Assembly (NCBI GenBank): GCA_963695195.1
Contig: CAVOGE010000007.1
Coordinates: forward strand, 310,001 to 374,000
Reading direction: 5' to 3'
Length of the DNA stretch: 64,000 nt
Source: CF-167 sp963695195
GTDB taxonomy: Bacteria > Chloroflexota > Limnocylindria > QHBO01
The notes below the pieces were generated by a model. It made no database searches. It was given only the letters and a program-made list of their open reading frames with translations, and was not told the origin of the DNA. The position numbers and the translations under genes were made by a program. This document shows positions 26,762-38,000 of the stretch, in pieces (position 1 is the first letter of the stretch; the number at the start of each line of letters is the position of its first letter).

Positions 26762-27877
26762 TCAGGCGGAAGCCGCTGCCAGCGCTGCTCGAATCGCGTC
26801 GATGCTCATCGGTCCGTCATAGACCTTCCCGCCAATGAACAGGGTCGGCGTCTGGTTCACGTGGAGATCCCGCCCGGCTTGGCGGTCGGCGTCAACCGTT
26901 TCGGACACCTCGCTCGAGGCGTACGCGGCCTGCCACGTCGTGACGTCCAGGCCGAGCTGATCCGCGAGGTCGGCGAAGAACGCGTCGGCATCGGCTGGGC
27001 CGAGATCCTCCCACGCCGACTGCGTGGCGTAGATGGCCTCCGACATCGGCCAGAACGAATCCTGCAGGTGAGCTGCTGCCGCAGCCCGGGCGGATGCGTC
27101 CGCATTGGCATGGATGCCGTCGAGTGGGAAGTAGCGCGACACGAGGGTCATCTCGTCCGCCTCGGCGAGCTGGACCAGCACCGGCGCCAGGATGGCGCAG
27201 CCGGGGCACTGGAAGTCGGCAAATTCGACCACCTCGACCGCCCCGCTGCCCAGCCGCGGACTGCCGGCCGGCGCCAGGCTCGACCCGTCGGACGGTCCGA
27301 CCGGCGGGCTTCCAACAGCCCCACCGATCAGCAGGAGCGCCACCACCGTCGCGGTCGCCCCGGTGCCGAGCAGGCCGGTGCGCCGCAGCCCGGCCCGATC
27401 CGCGTCGAGAGCTCGTGCCACCTGTTGTCGCGCACGGCTCGAGCGGGGGTCGGACGCGTCAGCGTCGTCCTTGCGCGCCAGCGCCAGCGCGGCGCCCAGC
27501 AGGACGAGGCTGGCCGCCGCCTGGACCAGGCACCAGCTGCAGAAGGCGCGGATCACGAACAGCTCGATCCCCGTGAGGATCATCGACGCGGTGGCGCCGG
27601 CAGCAGCAGCAACCACGAGCGCCAATGTCGGGGAGCCGACGGTCCGCAGCACCAGCCAGGCGGCAACGAGGTAGAAGACGAGCCCGAAGAGCGGCAGCGG
27701 GATGCCCAGCGGATACGCGAAGTCGCTGGCGCGGACGAGGTCGCACCCCGTGCCGGTCAGGCACAGTCCAGGCTGCCCGGTGACGTACTCGACCAGCAGG
27801 TAGGCGGAGGCGCCCGCCCCAACGATGGCGGCCAGGAGTGCGATCGCGCGCCAGCGCGCGGCAGGGCTTCGATGCAT
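26762..27877 (-). CDS. Vitamin K epoxide reductase fused to a DsbA-like thioredoxin domain
   Basis: A 371-residue fusion. Residues 10-130 form a four-helix VKOR domain with loop cysteines Cys39 and Cys45 and active site CSWC (Cys113, Cys116). After a further membrane anchor (about 171-190) comes an extracytoplasmic DsbA-type domain with FQCPGC (Cys224, Cys227) and the cis-Pro segment NQTPTLFIGG. Such fusions oxidise exported proteins to disulfides and pass electrons to quinone. ATG 27877 directly precedes the basic/hydrophobic N-terminus. It lies back to back with the F420 oxidoreductase gene. Confidence 0.93.
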   Translation of the reverse strand: MHRSPAARWRAIALLAAIVGAGASAYLLVEYVTGQPGLCLTGTGCDLVRASDFAYPLGIPLPLFGLVFYLVAAWLVLRTVGSPTLALVVAAAAGATASMILTGIELFVIRAFCSWCLVQAAASLVLLGAALALARKDDADASDPRSSRARQQVARALDADRAGLRRTGLLGTGATATVVALLLIGGAVGSPPVGPSDGSSLAPAGSPRLGSGAVEVVEFADFQCPGCAILAPVLVQLAEADEMTLVSRYFPLDGIHANADASARAAAAAHLQDSFWPMSEAIYATQSAWEDLGPADADAFFADLADQLGLDVTTWQAAYASSEVSETVDADRQAGRDLHVNQTPTLFIGGKVYDGPMSIDAIRAALAAASA

Positions 27878-27984
27878 GGCTCCCCGAGGATCGGCGCTGG
27901 CCGGGCCCCGCCGTGAGTGCCAATCGTCCCGCCGCGGCGTGACAATCCGCCCGATCGGCGCGGACAGTGGGCGTCCGGCGAGCG

Positions 27985-27990
27985 TAGGGT
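27985..27990 (+). promoter_or_regulatory. Leaderless-type -10 box (TAGGGT) for the F420 oxidoreductase
   Basis: TAGGGT ends 7 nt before ATG 27998, fixing that start within a longer open frame. Confidence 0.5.
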
Positions 27991-27997
27991 TCGCGCC

Positions 27998-28922
27998 ATG
28001 CATCCGTTCCGTTTCGGCGTCACGGCCAGCCACGCGCGTACCGGAGAGGCCTGGAGGACGCTGGCCCAGCGTGCCGAGGAGCTCGGCTACTCATCGCTCC
28101 TGGTGCCCGACCACCTGACCGGGCAGCTCTCCCCGATCTCGGCCATAGCCACCGCAGCCGCGGTCACGACCCGCCTGCGAGTCGGTGGCTTCGTCTTCGC
28201 CAACGACTTCCGACACCCACTCATCCTTGCACGCGAGGCGGCGACGCTCGATCTGCTGTCGAACGGGCGGCTCGAACTGGGCCTCGGCGCCGGCTGGCGG
28301 ACCGGCGACTACCGGCAGCTGGGCATGCCATACGACGCGCCTGGGCGGCGAATCGACCGCCTCGTCGAGGCGATCGGGATCGTCAAGCGGCTGCTCGCCG
28401 GCGAGACGGTGAACCAGGACGGGCCGAATTTCCACCTGGGCGATGCCAGCGTCCTGCCTCGCCCGGTCCAGCGGCCGCACCCGCCGATCATCATGGGCGG
28501 CGGCGGACCCCGGATGCTGCGGCTGGCCGCCCGGGAGGCCGATATCGTCGGCTTCATTCCCGCAGTTCAACCCTCGCGGACGACCGATCCTGACCGATGT
28601 CACCGAAGCGGCACTCGACCGCAAGGTGGCGCTCGTTCGCGAGGCCGCGGGCGACCGATTCGAACGGCTGGAGCTCAACCTGTTCATCGGGGATGCCGGA
28701 ATGGCGGGGCGGGGCGCATCGGTCCCCGGGTCAATGCTCACCGCGATGAAATGGGCGGCGACCGGGGCTGTCGGCAGTCCGTACGTGCTGTACGGCACAT
28801 TGGCGAGGCTACGGGAGACGCTGGAACGGCGGCGTGACCGGACCGGGATCAGCTACTACGCCATCCGCCAGGGATCAATGGAGGCGATGGCACCGCTCGT
28901 GGCGGCGCTGGCCGGCGGCTGA
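27998..28922 (+). pseudogene. LLM-class F420-dependent oxidoreductase, one frameshift
   Basis: A luciferase-like monooxygenase-fold enzyme of the F420-dependent group (TIGR03621-like). The first part (27998 to about 28565) reads MHPFRFGVTASHA, a LLVPDHLTGQ segment, GRLELGLGAGW and RPHPPIIMGGGGPRM. The rest, FNPRGRPILTDVTEAALDRK to GISYYAIRQGSMEAMAPLVAALAGG, is in another frame and ends at the TGA at 28920-28922. Joining the two near 28565-28575 gives a normal-length protein of about 308 residues. Everything else looks intact, so one indel (sequencing error or recent mutation) is the likely cause. Confidence 0.82.
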
Positions 28923-28943
28923 CGCGGGTCCCCGGGGCCGTTC

Positions 28944-31900
28944 TCAGGTGCGCCGACGGCGCCCCGAGATGGACGCGTGCGCGCAGGTCACGAGGATGAC
29001 CAGCAGCGACGCCGTGATCGACCAATCAACAGCGAGGAGTCCGCCGGTCGCCGTATCCGGCAAGCCTTCCGAGCTCGGCGTCGGCGTGGGCGTCGTCGTG
29101 GGCGTCGATGCTTCCACCGTCAGGCCCAACGCCGTGCCGTTGTTCGCGATCGACGGATCAGCCTGGTAGGCCAGAACGCTCGCCGTGACTGAGACGGCCC
29201 CAACGCTCGCTGGCGTCAGCACGAAATCGACGGTCGCTGTCGTGCTGGGGGCAATGGCTCCGAGGACGCAGGTGATCGTCTGCAGAGCCATGCTGCAACT
29301 GCCCTGGCTTGGAGCGATCGAACCGGCGGTACCGCCCGCGGGCAGGTCGATCGAGAGCACCACGTCAGTGGCGGTGACGGGACCCCCGTTGAGGACTGTG
29401 GCTCGAACCGCCACTGAGTCACCGAGGATGATGGACGAGGCCGATGCCGTTAGCGTGACTGACAGATCAGCCGCCGCCTCGCCAGCCGCAAAGGTGCTGA
29501 AGCTCGTGATTCCCGATCCTGTCACCGTGGTCGAAGTCGTGCCTGTCACCGTCGGCAGGGACCATCCCGCGTCCCACTTCCCGACGATGAATCGACCGGG
29601 CCGGGCGCCAACATCGAGATCACCCGCTACGAAGCCGAGGGTCACATCGGCGCTGCCGAATACGATTGAATCGTTGACGAGAGACCACCACCGGTTGGCG
29701 TCATGCGTCGAGTCCAGCACGGAAGTGCCGATCGCCGGATGCTCGCCAGATACTGTGAACGCCGTCATCGTTCCGCCGCTGGTCACCATGTCGAAGGTCA
29801 GGGTGATCGGCGCATAGGTCGTCGCATCGCCGACGTCGAAGGTGAGCGTGACGTTCGACCCCGGATCCACCGGCATGGCCAGACTGCCTGCGACGTGACC
29901 CGAAGTTCGCACCACCACCCCGCCCGGTCCGATGCTCAGCACATATGACCCGGCATCCAGCACGCCGTCGGTCAGCGACAGGGTGCCAGTCACGGCCAGG
30001 GGACCGGAAAGGGCCATCCCGCTCGGGTTGTTCAGGGTCAGGTCGGTGAGAGAGGACACGCTGGCCGGCAGCACGATTCCGGCCGCGGTGCCGTTGATCG
30101 CGATGGACGCCGCCGGATCTGCCACCAGGTTGGAGGTGGTGCCAAGGATCGGGGCGCTGATCGTCAGCGTCTGGCCGTTGAGAATCAGCGGCCCATTGAG
30201 GGTCAGAGAACCCGTCGCGGTGAGAGGCGCGCCAAGGGTGACGCCTGCCAGATTGTCAACCGCCAGATCGCGGAAGCTGATGGCTGCGGTGCCGCCGATC
30301 GACTGTCCGACCGAGCCGTTCATCGTGAGATCGGCACCCGCATCCAGGGTGCCGTTCACCGTCACGTCCCCGGCGACCGTCAGGAGGGCTGCCGGGGCCG
30401 TCAGGCGGCCAGAGACCATGAGATCTCCACCGATGACGATGGGGTGCCCCAACGCATTGAGCCTCCCGGCCACGATATCGAGCGTGCCGCCAACAGTCAT
30501 GCCGCTGATCAGCGATGCCGTGCCCGCTCTGACCTCGACATCCGCGAACGTCATCCCAGCGGCATCGATCGCCAGGTTGCCGGCGAAGACCAGCGTGCTG
30601 CTGCCGGCATCGAGGGTGCCGGCGGTGTAGGTCCAGTCCCTGGCGGTGCGCAGGGTGCCGGCCAGGGTCAGCGTGCCCGACGGCTTGTCGATGACCAGGT
30701 TGGGCAGCTGTCCGGCGGTGGTGGTGGCGCTGCCGGTGAAGGTCTGGTCGCCGGCCCCGTCGATCAGCAAGGTGCCGGTGCCACCGTCGAAGGTCGCTGC
30801 CTGGCTGATGTCGCCCTGGACAGCCAGGGTGCCGGTGTTGATGAAGCCGTTGGTCAGGGTCAGGGCGCCGGGCACGCTGAGTGTGTCACCCGACGCGATG
30901 CTCGCCGTCCCGCCGTTGACCTCGACCGCATTGAGGGTGTGGCTGCCGGTGATCGCCGTGCCACCGGCGAAGACCAGCGTGCTGCTGCCGGCATCGAGGG
31001 TGCCGGCGGTGTAGGTCCAGTCCCTGGCGGTGCGCAGGGTGCCGGCCAGGGTCAGCGTGCCCGACGGCTTGTCGATGACCACTGCCGGCAGGGCACCGGT
31101 GGTGGTGGTGGCCGCACCGGTGAAGGTCTGGTCGGCGGCCCCGTCGATCAGCAAGATGCCGGTGCCACCGTCGAAGGTCGCTGCCTGGCTGATGTCGCCC
31201 TGGACGGCCAGGGTGCCGGTGTTGATGAAGCCGTTGGTCAGGGTCAGGGCGCCGGGCACGCTGAGTGTGTCACCCGACGCGATGCTCGCCGTCCCGCCGT
31301 TGACCTCGACCGCATTGAGGGTGTGGCTGCCGGTGATCGCCAGTTGCACCGGCGAAGACCAGCGTGCTGCTGCCGGCATCGAGGGTGCCGGCGGTGTAGG
31401 TCCAGTCCCTGGCGGTGCGGATGGTGCCGGCCAGGGTCAGCGTGCCCGACGGCTTGTCGATGACCACTGCCGGCAGGGCACCGGTGGTGGTGGTGGCCGC
31501 ACCGGTGAAGGTCTGGTCGGTGGCCCCGTCGATCAGCAAGATGCCGGTGCCGCCATCGAAGGTCGCTGCCTGGCTGATGTCGCCCTGGACGGCCAGGGTG
31601 CCGGTGTTGATGAAGCCGTTGGTCAGGGTCAGGGCGCCGGGCACGCTGAGTGTGTCACCCGACGCGATGCTCGCCGTCCCGCCGTTGACCTCGACCGCAT
31701 TGAGGGTGTGGCTGCCGGTGATGGTGCCACCGGCGAAGACCAGCGTGCTGCTGCCGGCATCGAGGGTGCCGGCGGTGTAGGTCCAGTCCCTGGCGGTGCG
31801 GATGGTGCCGGCCAGGGTCAGCGTGCCCGACGGCTTGTCGATGACCAGGTTGGGCAGCTGTCCGGCGCTGGAGGTGGCGCTGCCGGTCAAGGTCTGGGCA

Positions 31901-33878
31901 CCGGTGCCGTTGATCAGCAGGCTGGCCGGTGCCGCCGTCATAGGTGGAGGCCTGGCTGAGGTTGCCCTGCGCCTCGAGGGTGCCGGTGTTGAGCGTGCCA
32001 TCGGTCAGGGTCAGGGCGCCGCCGACGATGGCCGCTCCACTGAGGGTCAGCGTGCCGGCGGTGTGGGTCAGGGCGCCGCTGGTGGTCAGGGTGGTGCCGG
32101 CGGCCACGCTGGTGGAGGCGCGGACCTCGACCGCATTGAGGGTGTGGCTGCCGGTGATGGTGCCGCCGGCGAAGACGACCGTGCTGGCCCCGGCATCCAG
32201 CGTGCCGGCGGTGTAGGTCCAGTCCCTGGCGGTGCGGATGGTGCCGGCCAGGGTCAGCGTGCCCGACGGCTTGTCGATGACCAGGTTGGGCAGCTGTCCG
32301 GCGCTGGAGGTGGCGCTGCCGGTGAAGGTCTGGGCACCGGCGCCGTTGATCAACAGGCTGGCCGGTGCCGCCGTCATAGGTGGAGGCCTGGCTGAGGTTG
32401 CCCTGCGCCTCGAGGGTGCCGGTGTTGAGCGTGCCATCGGTCAGGGTCAGGGCGCCGCCGACGATGGCCGCTCCACTGAGGGTCAGCGTGCCGGCGGTGT
32501 GGGTCAGGGCGCCGCTGGTGGTCAGGGTGGTGCCGGCGGCCACGCTGGTGGAGGCGCGGACCTCGACCGCATTGAGGGTGTGGCTGCCGGTGATGGTGCC
32601 ACCGGCGAAGACCAGCGTGCTGCTGCCGGCATCGAGGGTGCCGGCGGTGTAGGTCCAGTCCCTGGCGGTGCGGATGGTGCCGGCCAGGGTCAGCGTGCCC
32701 GACGGCTTGTCGATGACCAGGTTGGGCAGCTGTCCGGCGCTGGAGGTGGCGCTGCCGGTCAAGGTCTGGGCACCGGTGCCGTTGATCAACAGGCTGGCCG
32801 TGCCGCCGTCATAGGTGGAGGCCTGGCTGAGGTTGCCCTGCGCCTCGAGGGTGCCGGTGTTGAGCGTGCCATCGGTCAGGGTCAGGGCGCCGCCGACGAT
32901 GGCCGCTCCACTGAGGGTCAGCGTGCCGGCGGTGTGGGTCAGGGCGCCGCTGGTGGTCAGGGTGGTGCCGGCGGCCACGCTGGTGGAGGCGCGGACCTCG
33001 ACCGCATTGAGGGTGTGGCTGCCGGTGATGGTGCCGCCGGCGAACACGACCGTGCTGGCCCCGGCATCCAGCGTGCCGGCGGTGTAGGTCCAGTCCCTGG
33101 CGGTGCGGATGGTGCCGGCCAGGGTCAGCGTGCCCGACGGCTTGTCGATGACCAGGTTGGGCAGCTGTCCGGCGCTGGAGGTGGCGCTGCCGGTCAAGGT
33201 CTGGGCACCGGTGCCGTTGATCAACAGGCTGGCCGTGCCGCCGTCATAGGTGGAGGCCTGGCTGAGGTTGCCCTGCGCCTCGAGGGTGCCGGTGTTGAGC
33301 GTGCCATCGGTCAGGGTCAGGGCGCCGCCGACCACCATGGTGCTGCCAGCCACGATGGTCTTTGACGCCGAGACGAAGGTCACGTTGGCGAAGGTCTTCG
33401 TCCCAGCCAGATCGATGTTCGCAGTGCTGGTCGCGAACGCCACGGTTCCGCCGTTCGGTGCAAAGGTTCCGCCCGCCAGGGTGAATGCCGCCGTCACGCG
33501 CAGGGTGCCGGTAGTGCTGGTGAAAGTGCCTGCGTTGACTGCGAATCCACCATTGACCGTGATGGAACCGCCGCCGCCGGAGAACGTGCCGTCGTTCTGG
33601 ACGAAACCGCTGGCACCCACCGTCAGGGTGTTGGCTGCCGCCTGCGTGACAGTTCCCGTGTAGCCGGCGTTGATGGCAACACCGAGTACCGACGTCGACG
33701 CGCCGATCGTGGCGTTCTTCGTACTCGTGGCATCGAACGTGACCGTGTCGGAGGCACCGGGGACCGCACTGCCAGACCAGTTCGCCGCCTCGGACCAGTT
33801 GTTTGTGGCGCCGAGTCCGGTCCACGTCCGAACCGCGGCCTGAACCGGGGTGACGTGCAGCGCCGACGGCGCAGCCAT
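28944..33878 (-). pseudogene. Giant repetitive surface protein with DUF11 domain and LPxTA-like anchor, three frameshifts
   Basis: In-frame pieces join into about 1640 residues. The N-terminal part has WTGLGATNNWSEAANWSG, then tandem beta-strand modules (DKPSGTLTLAGT, ARDWTYTAGTLDAG, SGALTHTAGTLTLSG). A DUF11 domain follows (ADLSVTLTASASSIILGDS to DPSIANNG). The C-terminus is a low-complexity Thr/Pro stretch, LPDTATG, a membrane helix and RRRR. That end resembles a sortase sorting signal. Upstream of ATG 33878 the frame encodes RRVLRGVFLALLL, a perfect signal-peptide core with no usable start codon. Frame breaks lie near 31342, 31930 and 32365, each shown by a repeat unit one base too long. 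Adhesin or surface-layer role inferred. Confidence 0.75.
30540..33340. repeat. Tandem coding repeats of about 381-384 and 435 bp
   Basis: Using TCCCTGGCGG as anchor, copies start at 30637, 31021, 31406, 31787, 32223, 32659 and 33094, giving spacings of 384, 385, 381, 436, 436 and 435. The proximal (low-coordinate) copies contain an ASGDTLSVPGALTLTNG module; the distal ones contain a TSGALTHTAG module plus an added segment. Copies are nearly identical, which favours recombination and makes assembly difficult. The 385 and two 436 values carry the frame-breaking extra base. Confidence 0.9.
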
Positions 33879-34212
33879 CGCGAGGAGGAGCGCCAGGAAG
33901 ACGCCACGTAAGACTCGCCGGGATTCAGAGCCCCGAGAGCCTCGCGGGATGGCTGAGTGAGCCGGGCGAGTAGGTACCGAGATTAGGACTGAGCCTCGCT
34001 ATCGATGTCGAGACCCCCCGAGAGTTCCTTGAACTCGTCGCCGGGCGACACGGTATCAGAACCGCATGCGATCCATGTCGCCAAAGTGGCGATGAACATG
34101 CGGTGGTGAACGGAGCACCAAGGCACGCCACAGCCGCGACACGTTTGAGGGATGCCTCCTCACGGTCGCCATTCCACGGGACCGCCACTGGCCGGGATGC
34201 TAGCGTAGTGTG
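33879..34212. other. Intergenic region with two short palindromes
   Basis: About 330 bases with no convincing gene. The part nearest 33878 encodes the upstream half of the surface protein's signal peptide in frame. Two perfect short hairpins occur: GAGTTC-CTT-GAACTC (34022-34036) and TCGCCA-AAG-TGGCGA (34078-34092). They could be operators or a transcript end; no partner regulator is apparent. Confidence 0.4.
34201..34206 (+). promoter_or_regulatory. Leaderless-type -10 box (TAGCGT) for the TMEM175-family gene
   Basis: TAGCGT ends 6 nt before ATG 34213; no ribosome site is present. Confidence 0.45.
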
Positions 34213-34854
34213 ATGGGCGCTTTCCGCCGTCAACCAGAACTGACCACCGGCCGCATCGAGGCGTTCGCCGACGGCGTCTTTGCCATCGCCATCACCCTGC
34301 TTGTGCTCGAGATCGGTGTGCCGCACCTCGGTGAGGGTGAATCGATGCTTGACGCGCTCGGGGGACTGTGGCCCTCCCTGTTCGGCTACGTCTTCGGGTT
34401 CTGGGTGATCGGGATCTACTGGGTCAACCATCACTACGTCTTCAGCCTGTATCGGCGCAGCAATCACTTCTTCGGGCTGCTCAATGTCGTGTTCCTGATG
34501 ACCATCGCCTTCCTCCCCTTCCCGACCGCAGTGCTGGCCGAGTACGTTGCCGACCCAGGTCACCGCGATGGCGCGATCGTCTTCTACCTCTTCGCCCTCA
34601 TGCTGCCGGCGGTCACCTGGTCGGCGACCTGGTTCTATGCCTCGCGCGTGGCGCACCTGCTCGACGACCGACTGTCGGAGGGGTTCGTCACGTTTCTGTC
34701 GTGGCAGTACGCGGCGAGCGCGGCGGCCTTCGCGTCGATCGTGGTCGTCTCGCTTGTGAACAGCGTCGCTGGTTTGACACTCGGCGTGATCGTGACGATG
34801 GGCTACGTCATGCCGCCCCGCGCTCCCGAGTATCAGGAGGACTCGGCAACCTAG
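34213..34854 (+). CDS. TMEM175-family (DUF1211) potassium channel-like membrane protein
   Basis: A 213-residue protein with six membrane helices. Helix 1 has the hallmark RIEAFADGVFAIAITLLVLEI, matching the conserved F(S/A)DGVFAIAxTLL motif that lines the pore of bacterial TMEM175 channels. These form potassium-permeable tetramers in the membrane. ATG 34213 is placed 6 nt behind a TAGCGT promoter box; a GTG at 34210 is the alternative. It stands alone, followed by the tRNA-Gly gene. The family is clear; channel activity is inferred from homologues. Confidence 0.9.
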   Translation: MGAFRRQPELTTGRIEAFADGVFAIAITLLVLEIGVPHLGEGESMLDALGGLWPSLFGYVFGFWVIGIYWVNHHYVFSLYRRSNHFFGLLNVVFLMTIAFLPFPTAVLAEYVADPGHRDGAIVFYLFALMLPAVTWSATWFYASRVAHLLDDRLSEGFVTFLSWQYAASAAAFASIVVVSLVNSVAGLTLGVIVTMGYVMPPRAPEYQEDSAT

Positions 34855-34925
34855 GGACTAACGCGATTTTGGTCAAGTGGCGTGGTATCGTCGGGCAGCA
34901 CCACCGATCAACGGTGTCAAGGCGG

Positions 34926-35001
34926 GCGGGAGTAGCTCAGTTGGCAGAGCGCGACCCTTCCAAGGTCGATGTCGCGAGTTCGATCCTCGTCTCCCGCTCC
35001 A
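34926..35001 (+). tRNA. tRNA-Gly (anticodon TCC)
   Basis: A 76-nt cloverleaf. The acceptor GCGGGAG pairs perfectly with CTCCCGC. The D arm is GCTC/GAGC and the anticodon stem CGACC/GGTCG holds the loop CTTCCAA (anticodon TCC). The T arm is GCGAG-TTCGATC-CTCGT. The discriminator is T73 and CCA is encoded (34999-35001). Confidence 0.97.
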
Positions 35002-35087
35002 ATTCACCGACCCGATCCGAACACGGTGCCCAGCGGGGAACGGCTCAAGATCCATCTTCCCCCGATGCCACTCGGTCCGCTACCCTC

Positions 35088-38000
35088 ATGCATCGCATGG
35101 CATGGGAGCGGCCCCGGGTGATCTGCTCGAACTGCGGAACCCAGAACGAGGCGCATCGCAAGTTCTGTATCGAGTGCGCGACGCCGCTCGCGGCCGGCTG
35201 CCCGAATTGCGGCACGTCCAACCCACCTGCGGCGAAGTTCTGCGGCGAGTGCGCAGCCCCGCTGCCAGGCGCGGCCCGGCCAGTTGATGCGAGTCGCTCC
35301 CCCGGTCGCCGAACGGCGGCTCGTCTCAGTCCTGTTCGCCGACCTTGTCGGCTTCACCCCCTTTGCCGAGGAGCGCGACGCCGAGGACGTGCGTGACACG
35401 CTCACCCGTTACTTCGATCTCGCCTCGGAGGTGATGACGCGCTACGGCGGGAACGGTCGAGAAGTTCATCGGTGATGCGGTGATGGCCGTGTGGGGCACG
35501 CCGGTCGCCCGCGAGGATGACGCCGAGCGCGCCGTCCGGGCCGCTCTCGAGCTCCTCGACGCGGTGCGCACACTCGGTCCGACGATCCAGGCGCGGGCCG
35601 GTGTCCTGACCGGAGAGGCGGCAGTCACCATTGGCGCGACGAACCAGGGCATGGTCGCCGGCGACCTGGTGAACACGGCCGCACGCCTGCAGTCGGTCGC
35701 CCCGCCCGGGGTCGTGCTGGTCGGCGAGGCCACCCACCGTGCCGCGAGCCAGGCGATCGCCTTCGAAGAAGCCGGCGAACAGCTGTTGAAGGGCAAGGCC
35801 AGCCCGGTCCCGGCCTGGCGCGCCGTGCGCGTGGTCTCGGAGCGCGGCGGGCGCAACCGCAGCGAGGCGCTCGAGGCACCGTTCGTCGGCCGCGACGAGG
35901 AATTCCGGCTGCTCAAGGACCTGTTCCACGCGACCGATCGAGAGAAGCGGACGCGGCTGGTGTCGGTCATCGGTCCGGCCGGGATCGGGAAGAGCCGGCT
36001 GGCGTGGGAGTTCCTCAAGTACATCGACGGACTGGTGGACACCATCTGGTGGCACCACGGCCGGAGCCCCGCCTACGGCGAGGGGATCACCTTCTGGGCC
36101 CTGGGCGAGATGGTGCGCGGCCGGTGCGGGCTGGTCGAGACCGATGACGAGGCCACAACCCGTGCGAAGGTGGCGGAGATCCTTGCGGAGCATGTGCCCG
36201 ACTCCGAGGAGCGCCGCTGGATCGAACCAGCGCTGCTTGCCCTGCTGGGCGTCGGGTCGGGGAGCGGCTCCGAGCAGCTCTTTGCCGCGTGGCGCACCTT
36301 CTTCGAGCGCCTGAGCAGTTCCGGCAGTGTCGTGCTCGCCTTCGAAGATCTCCACTGGGCCGATAGCGGGACGCTCGATTTCATCGACCACCTGGGGGAA
36401 TGGAGCAAGGGGCACCCGATCCTGGTCGTCACCCTGGCCCGGCCGGAGCTGCTCGAGAAGCGATCGGACTGGGGGGCCGGCAAGCGCAACTTCGCATCGG
36501 TCTACCTGGAACCGCTGCCCGAGGCGGCCATGCGCGAACTGCTCGGAGGGCTGGTCCCCGGCCTCCCGGAGCCGGCCATCCGGGCGATCGTGGCACGGGC
36601 CGACGGCATGCCGCTGTACGCGGTCGAGACCGTCCGGATGCTGGTTGCGGAGGCCCGGCTGAAGGAGGACGGAGGCGTGTATGTGCCGGTCGGCGATCTC
36701 ACCGCCCTGGCAGTGCCGGAGACCCTGACGGCGCTGATCGCGTCACGCCTTGACGGCCTGGATCCCGCCGATCGCAGCCTGGTCCAGGACGCCGCAGTCC
36801 TGGGACAGAGCTTCACCGTCGAAGCGCTGTCGGCCATCTCCGGCCTGGACGTCGCCGAGCTGGAGCCTCGCCTGCGGGGCCTGGTGCGGCGCGAGCTGCT
36901 GACGGTCGAGGCGGACTCCCGCTCGCCCGAGCGCGGCCAGTACGCCTTCCTCCAGGCACTCATCCGTGAGGTCGCCTACAACACCTTCGCCAGGAAGGAC
37001 CGCAAGGCGCGCCACCTCGCCGCCGCCCGCTTCTTCGAGCAGCTCGGGTCGGACGAGCTGGCCGGAGCCCTGGCCGGCCACTACCTGGCGGCGCACGCCA
37101 ACGCGCCGGAGGGAGACGAGGCCGAAGCCCTGGCCGTGCAGGCGCGGATTGCCCTCAAGGGCGCGGCCGAGCGCGCGGCCTCCCTGGGGGCCCACGACCA
37201 GGCCATCGCCTTCCTCGAGCAGGCGTTGACCGTAACCACCGATCCGGCCGATGAAGCTGATCTCCTCGAGCGTGCCGGACAATCGGCGGCAGCGGCGGCT
37301 CGCTATGGGCGAGCCGAGGACTTACTTCGACGCGCGCTGGCCCTCCACCGAACTCGGGACGATCGACTCGCGGCCGCCCGGACCACCGCCTCGCTGGGAA
37401 CGGTGCTAATCGTCGGTCAACAGGAGAAGGCGGCGGTCGAGCTGCTCGTGCCGGCTTCTGAAGAGTTCGCGGACCTGTTCCCGGATCGTGCCGTCGTCGC
37501 GGTCGACGGCGTGCTCGCCAGAGCTCTTGTCGCCAACGAGGAGCACCGTCGGGGCATGGAGGTCGCGGAGCGGGTCCTGGAGGCCGCCGAACACGGCGAC
37601 CTGGTGGACATCCTGGCCAGGGCGCTGGTGACGAAGGGAGCGGCACTCGGCAGTATCGGGCGCCGGCGCGAGGGGATCGGAGCCATCAGGGCGGCGGAGC
37701 AGCTCGCGCGCGACAACCGGTTGGACGACGTGCTGTCGCTCGCTCTCGGCATCCGCGGCTTCCTGCAGGGCGACATCGATGTGGGTGGTTCGCTGGACGC
37801 CTACCGCGAAGGGCTCACCCTGGCTCGTCGCGTCGGCAATCGCGTTGCCGTGTTGCGATTCGTCAACAACCTCGGGTATACCGCCTTCCTGACCGGTGAC
37901 TGGGACGAGGCGCTCGACCACCTGGACGGACAGCTGGCCGAAGACCTTGAACGCGCGGACCGCATCGCACTGCTCGCCAACTCGGTCATCGTCCACGCGT

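Noticed and set aside
30540..33340. CRISPR-like array
   Set aside because: Units are about 381-436 bp and coding throughout, without short direct repeats and unique spacers.
30444..33365. Long plus-strand frames with GAGGVGPVPGGA-type repeats
   Set aside because: They are the antisense reading of the surface-protein repeats; no start signal, and the minus strand has coherent domains, a signal peptide and an anchor.
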